A stretch of DNA of 64,000 bases, taken from contig CALXHQ010000005.1 of assembly GCA_944388145.1 (NCBI GenBank), forward strand, positions 62,001-126,000, written 5' to 3'. This DNA is from an uncultured Gemmiger sp. (GTDB taxonomy: Bacteria > Bacillota > Clostridia > Oscillospirales > Ruminococcaceae). The notes beneath the pieces were generated by a model. It saw only the letters and a program-made list of their open reading frames with translations. It was not told where the DNA came from and did no database searches. How positions within the stretch are numbered: the first letter of the stretch is position 1; every line of letters starts with the position of its first letter. The translations under genes and the position numbers were made by a program. Positions 22,511 to 30,725 of this stretch are shown piece after piece.

Positions 22511-23365
22511 ATGAAACTGAAAACCCGAAACGCCCTGGCCGGGTATCTGCTGGCGCTGCCGTTTTTGATCGGCTTCGCCGGGTTTTACCTGATTCCCTTT
22601 TTGTGGAGCATCCGCTTCACCTTCACCAGCGGCTCCGGCGGCACCGCCTTTGTGGGGCTGCGCAATTACATGGATATTTTCGGCAGCGCGGCGTTCCGGC
22701 TGGCCGCCTGGAACACCTTCCGCTTTATCCTCATCGGCGTGCCGCTTTTGATGCTCGTCTCCTTAGTGCTCGCACTGCTGCTGTTTGATAAATTCCGCGG
22801 GGCCAGCTTTTTCCGCTCGCTGTTTATGTACCCGCTGGTGCTGCCTGCGGCCTCGGTGGTCATTGTGGTGCAGGCGTTTTTCTCAAACGACGGGCTGCTC
22901 AACCAGTTTTTGTCCTGGCTGGGGCTGCCCATTGAGGATTGGATTCAATCGGAATACGCCTTCCCGCTTTTGATCGCCCTGTACATCTGGAAAAACTGCG
23001 GCTATGACCTGGTGCTGTTTCTGGCGGGGCTTTCCGCCATCCCGCGCGAATACCGCGAGGCCGCCGCCAGCGAGGGCGCGAGCTACTGGCAGACGCTCCG
23101 CTACATCACGCTGCCGCTAATGACCCCGACCTTCTTCTTTATCCTGATCGTATCCATCATCAACTCGTTCAAGTCCTTCCGCGAAGCCTACCTGCTGGGC
23201 GGCGCCAATCCGCACGAGAGCATTTATATGTTACAGCACTTTATGAACAACAACTTCCAGAACCTGAGCTACCAGCGGCTTTCGGTGGCGGCGCTGCTGG
23301 TGTTCCTGGTGATCTTTGTGCTGGTACTGGTACTGTTCCGGCTCAAGGCGCGCAACGAACGGTAA
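22511..23365 (+). CDS. CUT1 ABC transporter permease (UgpA/MalF type)
   Basis: A 284-residue permease with six predicted helices and the EAA loop EAAASEGASYWQTLRYITLP. The start ATG at 22511 has TGGGAGG upstream. It is paired with the permease starting 13 bases after its end. Together they form the membrane channel for the three upstream lipoproteins. No ATPase gene is present in the operon, so a shared MsmK-type ATPase elsewhere is assumed. Confidence 0.93.
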   Translation: MKLKTRNALAGYLLALPFLIGFAGFYLIPFLWSIRFTFTSGSGGTAFVGLRNYMDIFGSAAFRLAAWNTFRFILIGVPLLMLVSLVLALLLFDKFRGASFFRSLFMYPLVLPAASVVIVVQAFFSNDGLLNQFLSWLGLPIEDWIQSEYAFPLLIALYIWKNCGYDLVLFLAGLSAIPREYREAAASEGASYWQTLRYITLPLMTPTFFFILIVSIINSFKSFREAYLLGGANPHESIYMLQHFMNNNFQNLSYQRLSVAALLVFLVIFVLVLVLFRLKARNER

Positions 23366-23378
23366 AGGGGGCCATCGC

Positions 23379-24176
23379 ATGAAAGCCAAGCGTTTTTCCG
23401 CCCTGCGGCTGGTGTTTCTCTGCTTCTTCGGGCTGTTTGTGGTCATCCCGATTTTGTTCACGCTGGTCAATTCCTTCTCCACCGGCACGGCGTACAGCCT
23501 GCTGCCGCAGCAGTGGTCGCTGGCCGGCTGGTTCGAGGTGTTCCTCCGCCGCCCGCATTACCTCATCAAATTCTGGAACTCGCTGTTTTTGAGTACGGCC
23601 ATCGTGGCCGGGCAGACACTGGTCTCGAGTCTGGCCGGGTATGCTTTCTCCAAATTCCGCTTTCCCGGGCGGGAAGCGCTGTTTTTTATCGTCATCATCG
23701 TCATGATGATGCCCTACCAGGTGACGCTGGTCTCCAACTACTTTGTCATCCGCGAACTGGGGCTGATGGGTTCCTGGGCCGCGCTGATCATCCCGTCCAT
23801 CTTCTCGCCCTTTGGTGTGTTTCTGCTGCGGCAGGTGTTCGACACCTGCCCAGACGACCTGCTGGACGCCGCGCGGATCGACGGGGCCGGCAACCTGACG
23901 ATCCTGTTCCGCATCCTGCTGCCGCGCAGCCGGGCGGGGGTCGTCTCGCTGGTGATTCTGACCTTTGTGGACGCCTGGAATATGGTGGAGCAGCCGCTGG
24001 TCTACCTGGACAGCTCCTACGACTACCCGCTGTCGGTTTTCCTGTCTCAGATGAACGGGCAGGACGTGGGCGTGCTGTGCGTCTGTGGCATTTTGGCCGC
24101 GCTGCCGGTACTGCTGCTGTTTTTGTACTACGACCAGGATCTGGCGGACGGGATTTCGCTGTCGCAGATCCACTGA
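23379..24176 (+). CDS. CUT1 ABC transporter permease (UgpE/MalG type)
   Basis: A 265-residue partner permease with six helices, the RFPGREALFFIVIIVMMMPY segment typical of MalG-like subunits, and EAA loop DAARIDGAGNLTILFRILLP. The ATG at 23379 follows AAAGGGGG; the frame open from 23316 overlaps the previous gene. A strong hairpin and a small anchored-protein gene follow. Confidence 0.93.
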   Translation: MKAKRFSALRLVFLCFFGLFVVIPILFTLVNSFSTGTAYSLLPQQWSLAGWFEVFLRRPHYLIKFWNSLFLSTAIVAGQTLVSSLAGYAFSKFRFPGREALFFIVIIVMMMPYQVTLVSNYFVIRELGLMGSWAALIIPSIFSPFGVFLLRQVFDTCPDDLLDAARIDGAGNLTILFRILLPRSRAGVVSLVILTFVDAWNMVEQPLVYLDSSYDYPLSVFLSQMNGQDVGVLCVCGILAALPVLLLFLYYDQDLADGISLSQIH

Positions 24177-24209
24177 GCGTGTCAAAAGGGGCAAAATTTT
24201 CTTGGCGGT

Positions 24210-24247
24210 GTCGCCGTCGTCGGCGCATGTCCGCCGACGACGGCGAC
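24210..24247 (+). other. Very stable GC-rich hairpin between permease and small-protein genes
   Basis: A perfect 16-base inverted repeat (24210-24225 with 24232-24247) with a 6-base loop, followed only by GGTTTTG. The short T-run makes it a partial terminator or an mRNA-processing or stabilising element rather than a clear end of transcription. Confidence 0.7.
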
Positions 24248-24280
24248 GGTTTTGAAATAAAGGAACGGTGGAGGTCTTCT

Positions 24281-24709
24281 ATGAATCGCAAACGAATCTT
24301 GCGGTGGGTGGCGGCGGTGTGCCTGCTGGTGCTGGCGGTGTGTACGGGGGTCTCGTACTTTGTGTACGATGCGCTGCTGCCGCGGGTGGAAGTCTACGAC
24401 TTCCTGGTGCGGGACACCCCCGACCCCAACGACTATGGCGCGGAATGGTGGGTGCCGGAGTCCTGCATTCAGAGCCGGGACGAAAACGGCCGGGTGACCA
24501 TTTACCGCGTGCGCTCCCGTGACGGCATCTTCGGCATCGAATACTTTGTCGAGGCCATCGACGGCGAGATCCTCCGCGAAGCCGACGGCGAGGTGGAGCT
24601 GGACGCCCCGGCGATGGACCTTGTGGAAAAGCTGGTGCTGACCACCGATAAGCCGCTGCAATCCGGCGCCGTCGTGTCCATCCTCAACCCGGAGGTCTGG
24701 CAGGCGTAA
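24281..24709 (+). CDS. Small membrane-anchored extracytoplasmic protein
   Basis: A 142-residue protein I do not recognise. It has a basic N-terminus (MNRKRILRW), one hydrophobic helix (about 9-30) and an acidic soluble domain rich in beta-prone stretches, ending in SILNPEVWQA. The helix lacks a lipobox, so it is probably an uncleaved anchor with the domain outside. The ATG at 24281 follows GGTGGAGG. It is the last plus-strand gene after the importer permeases, separated by the large hairpin, and may be an accessory of that importer; nothing in the sequence proves this. Confidence 0.7.
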   Translation: MNRKRILRWVAAVCLLVLAVCTGVSYFVYDALLPRVEVYDFLVRDTPDPNDYGAEWWVPESCIQSRDENGRVTIYRVRSRDGIFGIEYFVEAIDGEILREADGEVELDAPAMDLVEKLVLTTDKPLQSGAVVSILNPEVWQA

Positions 24710-24950
24710 CAGCGGTGTTCCGGGCATCTGTCGTGCACGGCACAGGAATTTCCGCGCAAAACCGCACCGTTTTTCACGGATGTGCCCCAGAGGATATCTG
24801 AAAAATTCCCAGCACGGTCCAATTCTACCAAAAAGTAACGTCTGCTGCGTTGCTCAACCTTGGAATGCATCAGGGGTTCCTGCGGTTTGGCACCTTATAT
24901 TCGCCGTTTTTCAGCGAATTTTCCAGCACGTTTGATGGATCAGATACACC

Positions 24951-25934
24951 CTAATTGCCGGGACTTTGCAGGCGGCGCCGGTATTCCTTCGGCGTAATGC
25001 CGAAAGCCTCTTTGTAAATGGTGTAAAAGTAACTGGTGGTTTCGTACCCCACCGCCTCGGCGACAGCCTGTACCGGCAGTTTGGTGGTGCACAGCAGCTG
25101 TTGGGCCCGGTCCAGGCGCTTTTGCTGCAGCAGCTCCTTGAAGGTGCTTCCGGTGGCCTTGCGGATCAGGGCACTCAGATAGGGCAGTGACACATGGCAG
25201 CTTTCCGCCACGCGGGACAGGCTGGCGCCACGGCAGTCATCCTCGATCTCCCGCAGGGCAGCCAACACCAGTGGGCTGCCCTGACCCGGCTCGCCCTGCA
25301 CCTCGATGCAGTCATGGTGATTGAGCAGGTCCAACAGCAACACCGCCATTCGCATCTGGTTGGCGCGGCGGGCGCCGGGCTCGTTGTGCAGCAGGCTCCA
25401 CACCATACTTTCCACCTGGTTTTGCACCGGCAAAAGCTCGGCAGTGTGGCAGAGCAGGTGGGTGATCTCACTCCCGCCGCTTTTCAGCGTGCCCAGAAAG
25501 AATCGGCCCAGCAGGTTGGAGGTTCCCACAATCTGGAACGCAAAGTCAAAAAACTGGGGCAACACAATAAAGTTGACTGCCACATCCCCCGCCTCTGCCC
25601 GCTGGATGGCATGGCTGGCCCGCTGGTTCAAAAACAGCAGTTCCCCCGCATGCAGGTGCACCGGCGTACCGCCGCCGATCAGGTGGGTGGTCTGCCCGGC
25701 GCACATGTACATAATCTCCACATAGTTGTGGCTGTGGCGAGGGAAAGCCACGAACCGGGTGTGGGGCCGTATGGTGATCAGCTGCCCCTGCCGCAGAAGC
25801 TTGGCGGCCTCAATTTCAAAGCCGTGGCCGGTGGCATACAGGTTCCGGTCCAGCGGTTCGCCGTCCCGCAGCTTTTGTTCCTCCGGCGTGATGCGGGACA
25901 ATGCGCCCAATATTTCCGCGTTGATGGCGGCCAT
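24951..25934 (-). CDS. AraC-family transcriptional regulator
   Basis: A 327-residue regulator with an N-terminal cupin-like sensing domain (PHTRFVAFPRHSHNYVEIMYMCAG region) and a C-terminal pair of helix-turn-helix motifs. The first is in LSRVAESCHVSLPYLSALIRKATG; the second leads to the family signature VGYETTSYFYTIYKEAFGITPKEYRRR. The ATG at 25934 has GGAAGGGAG immediately upstream, which is close. The open frame to 26246 runs through the divergent esterase gene and is rejected. The 240-base gap downstream (24710-24950) holds only a weak hairpin near 24898-24920. It probably acts on the divergent esterase or the neighbouring importer. Confidence 0.9.
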   Translation of the reverse strand: MAAINAEILGALSRITPEEQKLRDGEPLDRNLYATGHGFEIEAAKLLRQGQLITIRPHTRFVAFPRHSHNYVEIMYMCAGQTTHLIGGGTPVHLHAGELLFLNQRASHAIQRAEAGDVAVNFIVLPQFFDFAFQIVGTSNLLGRFFLGTLKSGGSEITHLLCHTAELLPVQNQVESMVWSLLHNEPGARRANQMRMAVLLLDLLNHHDCIEVQGEPGQGSPLVLAALREIEDDCRGASLSRVAESCHVSLPYLSALIRKATGSTFKELLQQKRLDRAQQLLCTTKLPVQAVAEAVGYETTSYFYTIYKEAFGITPKEYRRRLQSPGN

Positions 25935-26042
25935 CTCCCTTCCGTTTTCAAAATCACAGGCGGCGTGTCCGGCGCATGCATCTTTTGGCCCACGGCCCGT
26001 GCCTGATGTTTGTGCGGCCTTCCCTGCCGGGGGCCTGCTGCG

Positions 26043-26071
26043 TTGTGTTCCGGCAATTTTCGGCGTATACT
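26043..26071 (+). promoter_or_regulatory. Promoter of the esterase gene
   Basis: TTGTGT (26043-26048), 17 bases, TATACT (26066-26071). It lies 41 bases before the esterase start, in the divergent gap with the AraC gene. Confidence 0.6.
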
Positions 26072-26112
26072 GGAAGGAAAGAATCGAACCAGTTGAAAGG
26101 AGCCGGACGCCC

Positions 26113-27120
26113 ATGCCTGCCCAAAACCGGGTGCACCCCACCGCTCGCACCGCACCGCTGCGGGTTTTTGTGGATAACATGACCGCGCTGAACCTTGCCC
26201 CCTGCCCGAAGGCCCCCTGGGCCGGGGGCCGGGTGCTGCGCCACATTGCCTATGAGGATTGTTCCCCGGCCCAGTGGCTGAACCTCTATCTGCCTGATAC
26301 GCCCTCCCCTGCACCGCTGCTGATTCTGGTGCATGGCGGCGGCTTTGTGACCAATGACGCCGAGTCCCGCCAGGCCCGGCTGATGTACCGCTTTTTCCGC
26401 GACCGCGGCTATGCCTGTGCCACCGTCAACTACCGGCTGGCCGGGGAGGCGCGTTTTCCCGCCGCCATTGAGGACGTGAAGGCCGCCGTGCGGTTTTTGG
26501 GGCAGCAGGGGCAGACATATGGCTACGACACCGGTCGCACCGCCATCTGGGGGGAATCCGCCGGGGCCTATCTGGCGGCTATGGCTGCCCTGACGGACGA
26601 CGACACATTTGCCGGCACGCCCTGCCTGGGGGAAACGCCGGGCCGTCGTTTTCCCATGCTGCGGTTTGCGGCGCTGGCCGACTTTTACGGTCCCTGCAAT
26701 CTGCTGAGCCAGGAGGCCCAATTCCAGGCAATGGGCATTCCCCGGTGGGTCCGCCGTCTGGCCAACCGTTGGCTGGACCGGTATTCCGAGGGGTTTGCCA
26801 CCGCCGAAGAGTGCTGGATGGGCAAGCCGCTGGCCGCCTGGACACAGGGGGAACTGCAGGCCTTTCTCCCCTGCCGCCAGGCGGAGGCAGGCCGCAGCCC
26901 CAACCCGGGGATGCGCAGCTGGATACTGCACGGTCTGTCCGACATTACGGTTCCGGCCGACCAATCCCGGGAATTTGCCCAGGTGCTGGGCCGGGCGTTC
27001 GGTCCGGACCGGGTGGAGCTGGTGCTGGTGCCCCACTGCAAGCACGCCGATGACCGGCTGTTCCGGCCACAGCTTCTGGCTCAGCTGGATCATTTTCTGC
27101 GGGAAAGCCTGGACGAATAG
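26113..27120 (+). CDS. Alpha/beta hydrolase (carboxylesterase, BD-FAE/lipase class)
   Basis: A 335-residue cytoplasmic esterase. The oxyanion-hole motif HGGGFV, the nucleophile elbow WGESAGAYLA (Ser149), an Asp in SDITVPADQS and a His in PHCKHADDR supply a full catalytic triad. The type resembles BD-FAE and hormone-sensitive-lipase relatives that remove acetyl or feruloyl groups from plant polysaccharide fragments. The ATG at 26113 follows AAAGGAG; upstream in-frame sequence belongs to the AraC gene. Context (sugar importers, AraC regulator) suggests deacylation of oligosaccharides, but the substrate is not determined. Confidence 0.88.
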   Translation: MPAQNRVHPTARTAPLRVFVDNMTALNLAPCPKAPWAGGRVLRHIAYEDCSPAQWLNLYLPDTPSPAPLLILVHGGGFVTNDAESRQARLMYRFFRDRGYACATVNYRLAGEARFPAAIEDVKAAVRFLGQQGQTYGYDTGRTAIWGESAGAYLAAMAALTDDDTFAGTPCLGETPGRRFPMLRFAALADFYGPCNLLSQEAQFQAMGIPRWVRRLANRWLDRYSEGFATAEECWMGKPLAAWTQGELQAFLPCRQAEAGRSPNPGMRSWILHGLSDITVPADQSREFAQVLGRAFGPDRVELVLVPHCKHADDRLFRPQLLAQLDHFLRESLDE

Positions 27121-27144
27121 GCTGCGGCACCAACCGCATGCACA

Positions 27145-27182
27145 AAAGGAGGGCGCTGCTCAGGCGCCCTCCTTTGCTTTTG
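27145..27182. terminator. Bidirectional terminator between esterase and LytTR two-component genes
   Basis: AAAGGAGGGCGC (27145-27156) pairs with GCGCCCTCCTTT (27164-27175). A-rich sequence on one side and GCTTTT on the other allow use from both strands. The stop codon of the minus-strand kinase lies in the loop. Confidence 0.85.
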
Positions 27183-28500
27183 CCGGGACGGGCAGCACGA
27201 TATCAACCTGAAAGAGCTGGTCCTCGGTGGAGATTTCCAGGTTGCCGCCGTATTTGTCCACAATGCGGCGGATGCTGCGCATCCCGTAGCCATGGCCCGC
27301 CTTGTCCCCCTTGGTGGTCAGGGGCAGGCCGTCCCGCAGCTGCACCTTGCCCTCAAAGTGATTTTCCACATGGATCACCAGCATCTGGCTTGCAGGCCGC
27401 ACCGAAAGATGGATAAACCGCTTGTCCGGCGGCAGTTCCGCCTCGTACTCAATGGCATTGTCCAACATGTTGCCAAACAGCGAGAAAATGTCCATTGCCT
27501 CCATGAAGTTCATCTTTTCCCCTTCGGCAATACAGGTAAACTGAATATTGTGGGTGGCACAGTGCAGCCGCTTGTCGGTCAGCACCACATCCAGCGTCTC
27601 GTTGCCGGTGCGCACCGCGCTGTTGTACAGGTTGACCGACTGTTCCAGACTTTCCAGATAAGCCGGGTCCACCTGGCCGGTTTCCCGCAGGTGGCGGATC
27701 TGGTGTTTCAGATCATGGCACTTGATATTGATGGCATCGATATTTTCTTTGGTCAGCCGGTACTGGCGTTTTTCCTCCGCCCAGATGGTCTGCATGGCCA
27801 GCAGTTCGCTGCGGTCCCGGGCTGCGATCAGCGTAAGCACCTGCATCATCAACATAAACAGGTAAAAGACAATCTCGCCCATGTTGAGCAGGTTGTAGAA
27901 AAACAGGTCGTAATTGGCAATGACCTGGCTTTCAAAATAGAAAATCGGTGTGAGGATGCAGACCAGCGCAAACATCAAAAGCGAGTTCTGCATGGGGATC
28001 TCGCCCCCGGAAAAGCGCCGCATACGGCGTTCCACCGTAAAAAAGATGGAGGAATATCCAATCAGGAAGCTGCCAAAATACATCAGGATGTGGGAAATGG
28101 TCCCCTCCACAAACAGCGGCTGGAGGGTGTTGTTCTGCCGGCAGACCGACGCCATTACCAAAAACAGCCGGTCGGTGATGTACCAGGTCATAAACCCGGA
28201 GCCAAAATAGAACAGCATATTCCAGAACGATTCCCGATAGCAGCACATCAGCCCCAGCAGCATCAGGCAGATCAGAACCCCGGAGTAGATGGCCTCGATG
28301 GCAATGCTGCCGCCGTAGGTGGCGGCAAACACCAGGCACAAGAATCGGATGCCCACCAGCCACAGCGCCGCCCGCAGCCAGAAGCGGGGCCGGCGCTGGC
28401 AGTGGCCGGCGAACAGCAGCGTTGCCGCGAGGAAGGCCACAAAAATATCAAAGAATTTGAAATGGGCAAGGAGCGCCGCTATCATTCCGTTAGAAGCCAT
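27160..28500 (-). CDS. GHKL-type sensor histidine kinase (AgrC/ComD-like)
   Basis: A 446-residue kinase with six or seven N-terminal transmembrane helices (about 1-215). A cytoplasmic part has the phospho-acceptor motif KCHDLKHQI and a GHKL ATPase domain with FGNMLDNAIEYE and a glycine box KAGHGYGMRSI. This is the HPK10 type that usually pairs with LytTR regulators. The ATG at 28500 has AAGGGGG upstream and lies 12 bases after the regulator gene. No peptide-pheromone or maturation gene is nearby, so the signal may be a metabolite. A paralogous pair lies at 42420-44449. Confidence 0.9.
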   Translation of the reverse strand: MASNGMIAALLAHFKFFDIFVAFLAATLLFAGHCQRRPRFWLRAALWLVGIRFLCLVFAATYGGSIAIEAIYSGVLICLMLLGLMCCYRESFWNMLFYFGSGFMTWYITDRLFLVMASVCRQNNTLQPLFVEGTISHILMYFGSFLIGYSSIFFTVERRMRRFSGGEIPMQNSLLMFALVCILTPIFYFESQVIANYDLFFYNLLNMGEIVFYLFMLMMQVLTLIAARDRSELLAMQTIWAEEKRQYRLTKENIDAINIKCHDLKHQIRHLRETGQVDPAYLESLEQSVNLYNSAVRTGNETLDVVLTDKRLHCATHNIQFTCIAEGEKMNFMEAMDIFSLFGNMLDNAIEYEAELPPDKRFIHLSVRPASQMLVIHVENHFEGKVQLRDGLPLTTKGDKAGHGYGMRSIRRIVDKYGGNLEISTEDQLFQVDIVLPVPAKAKEGA

Positions 28501-28512
28501 GGGCCCGCCCCC

Positions 28513-29217
28513 TTACTGCCGGCTGAGATAGCCGGTGACCGCGGCGTAGAATGCCTTGCGCCGCCGCTGGCTGACCGGCAGCCGGGTGCCCGCCACCATC
28601 ACATCGTTGCCGTTGACGGAATCCACGTGCCGCAGATTGACCAGGTGGGAGGTACTGCACCGGGCAAAGCCCCAGGGAGCCAGCTGGGCTTCCACCTCCG
28701 AAAGTTTGCCCCAGGCGGTCAGGTTGCCCTGCTCGGTATGGTAGATCAGCAGGTGGTCCCGGATCTCCACATAATAGAGCGTGTCCACCAGGATGCGGGT
28801 GATACCGCCGGCGGATTGGATCACCACCTCCCGGGATTGCCTGTTGGCGATCCGCCGCAGTGCCCGGCGCATCATGGAGGAGAATCGGTAATAGTTGATG
28901 GGTTTGACCACAAAGTCCAACGCGTCCACCGCATAGCCGCTGACTGCATACTGTTCCAGATTGGTCACAAATACCAGCGTGACGGTTGACCCCCTTTCCC
29001 GCAGACGGCGGGCCACCTCCATGCCGTTCATCGCCGGCAGATCAATGTCCAGAAAAAGCAGGTCATAGCCAGGCTGGCACTGTTCCAGAAAAACCGCCGG
29101 ATCACTGAACGAGGCGATGGAAAACCGCTGCCGCTGCTCCCGGGCGTACCGGTCCAGGCAGTCTTTCAGCGAGGCAAGATCCGACGGATCATCCTCCAAA
29201 ATTGCAATTTGAACCAT
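28513..29217 (-). CDS. LytTR-family response regulator
   Basis: A 234-residue regulator. The receiver (about 1-120) has ILEDDPSD, phospho-acceptor Asp57 in LLFLDIDLPAMNG and Lys in FVVKPI. The C-terminal LytTR DNA-binding domain (about 130-234) has YYVEIRDHLLIYHT and FARCSTSHLVNLRHVDSV. The ATG at 29217 follows TGAGG; the extension to 29310 crosses the promoter. It is transcribed with the GHKL kinase. The target genes are unknown; candidates are the O-acylation cluster just upstream or the carbohydrate genes. Confidence 0.92.
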   Translation of the reverse strand: MVQIAILEDDPSDLASLKDCLDRYAREQRQRFSIASFSDPAVFLEQCQPGYDLLFLDIDLPAMNGMEVARRLRERGSTVTLVFVTNLEQYAVSGYAVDALDFVVKPINYYRFSSMMRRALRRIANRQSREVVIQSAGGITRILVDTLYYVEIRDHLLIYHTEQGNLTAWGKLSEVEAQLAPWGFARCSTSHLVNLRHVDSVNGNDVMVAGTRLPVSQRRRKAFYAAVTGYLSRQ

Positions 29218-29263
29218 GGCACAGACCTCATTTCCACAGGCAGACAGCCGTCCTTCTGTTTGT

Positions 29264-29293
29264 ATTGTAGCACGCACCCGACCCGGCGGGCAA
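29264..29293 (-). promoter_or_regulatory. Promoter of the first LytTR/GHKL unit
   Basis: On the minus strand TTGCCC (29288-29293) and TACAAT (29264-29269) are 18 bases apart, ending 47 bases before the regulator start. Confidence 0.6.
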
Positions 29294-29387
29294 GGGGATC
29301 CTTTTTCCATCAGTTCCCCTCCGGGCGGGCGCCAATTGCTGCGCCGCCGCTGTACCGGTCAGAGCCCGGTCAGACAGGGCGGGCACA

Positions 29388-30713
29388 TCAGCGGATGTTG
29401 GCCGCGTAGCCGGACCAGAAATAGCTGAGCTTGTAATCGTCCGCCGCCCCATCCGGCACCAGGATGGACACATCGGCGGCGCAGCCGTCCAGCAGGCCCT
29501 GGCCAGGGACACAGGCAGTGGGGTCGGCGCTTTGCAGCCGGATGGCACGCAGCGCATCACAGCCCGCAAAGGCGCCGTCCGCGATGGCGGTGACGGGCAG
29601 GCCCTGCCAGTGGGTGGGCACGGTCAGCGTTTTGCGGCCGCGGCCCTCCTCCGCCACACCGGTCAGCACCGCGGCGCCGCCCCGCTGCTCAAAGGTAAAG
29701 CAGGCGGCATCGCTGTCATCGCCCGCCGCCGTCTCTGCCGTGGCCAGTTCCGGCATGGCGGGAATGGGGATGCCGGTTTTGCTGGTGTCGCCCAGCTGGG
29801 CCTTCAAATCCCGCACCAGCGTGCGGGTGTTCAGCTGCCGCCCGGCGCTGTTCAGATGGAAGTTGGTGTCATAAAACCAGGCCGGGTCCAGGACGCAGGC
29901 GTTCGGGTCGCCCAAAATCGGAAAATCCAGCTGTCCGCGCAGAAAGTCATAATAAGTGTCCGGGTCGCCCTGCACCGCCGCGGCGTTCATGGGACAGAAG
30001 CGGTAATAAACCTGCGCCCCCTGTTCCGCCGCGCGGGCCGCCCAGGTGTTGACAAACTCCACAAATTCCGCATCCAGCACCCCGGGCTCCAGCAGCACCG
30101 GGGTGTTTTGGTCCCAGCCGCCGGGCATGATGTTGGCGGGGGTATCGGCGCGCACATCCCCGCGGCTGTCAAAGCTGGCATGTCGGTAAACGCCCTCCGG
30201 CACCGGCTTTTCGCCCCGGAGGAAATAGTTCAGCTTGCGGGCGGCAAAGTAGGGGAACTGCCCCAGCAGCGCACCGAAGTGGGAGGAATCCAGCCGGGCC
30301 AGCAGGGCGAAATCACCGTCCAGCGCCTGCCAGGCGGCCTCGGCGTTGAAATAGCAGGAAAGGGTCTGCGCCTGCTGTTCCGGCGAGAGGATGACGATAT
30401 CCCCTTCCCGGAACTGGCCGTCCGACAGTTCCAGCATCAGCTGGGTGCCCAATGCGGCGTACAGCCCGAAATTGACCACGGTATAGCCGGGGAACTCCTG
30501 TTCCAGCAGGGCGCTGTCCACCCCAAAGGCCAGGCTGCTGCCCCCCACCAGGATGATCCGGGGGGAGGGGCTTTGTTCCAGCAGGGCGCACTTGTCCGAA
30601 AGCTCGCCCAGAAAGCTCTCGTCATACTGGGCGGGCAGGCCAAAGCCGCACCCCAGCAGGAACGCCGGGCCGGCCAGCAGCAGGGCCAACAGTTGCAGCA
30701 ACAGTTTTTTCAT
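29388..30713 (-). CDS. SGNH-type (AlgJ/DltD-like) protein with C-terminal leucine-rich-repeat region
   Basis: A 441-residue exported protein. The N-terminal hydrophobic segment ends in LLGC (Cys22), either a lipobox or an anchor. An SGNH-like domain (about 50-320) has the block-I serine in ILVGGSSLAFG (Ser59/60) and a D-x-x-H motif in YDTNFHLNSAG. The last 100 residues look like a BspA-type repeat (VPTHWQGLPVTAIADGAFAGCDALRAIRL). Such SGNH proteins hand acyl groups from an MBOAT protein to a polymer. The gene starts 12 bases after the MBOAT gene. Its domain order is the reverse of that in the lipoprotein at 32299-34086, its apparent paralog. Confidence 0.72.
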   Translation of the reverse strand: MKKLLLQLLALLLAGPAFLLGCGFGLPAQYDESFLGELSDKCALLEQSPSPRIILVGGSSLAFGVDSALLEQEFPGYTVVNFGLYAALGTQLMLELSDGQFREGDIVILSPEQQAQTLSCYFNAEAAWQALDGDFALLARLDSSHFGALLGQFPYFAARKLNYFLRGEKPVPEGVYRHASFDSRGDVRADTPANIMPGGWDQNTPVLLEPGVLDAEFVEFVNTWAARAAEQGAQVYYRFCPMNAAAVQGDPDTYYDFLRGQLDFPILGDPNACVLDPAWFYDTNFHLNSAGRQLNTRTLVRDLKAQLGDTSKTGIPIPAMPELATAETAAGDDSDAACFTFEQRGGAAVLTGVAEEGRGRKTLTVPTHWQGLPVTAIADGAFAGCDALRAIRLQSADPTACVPGQGLLDGCAADVSILVPDGAADDYKLSYFWSGYAANIR

Positions 30714-30725
30714 GGCAGTCCCCGG

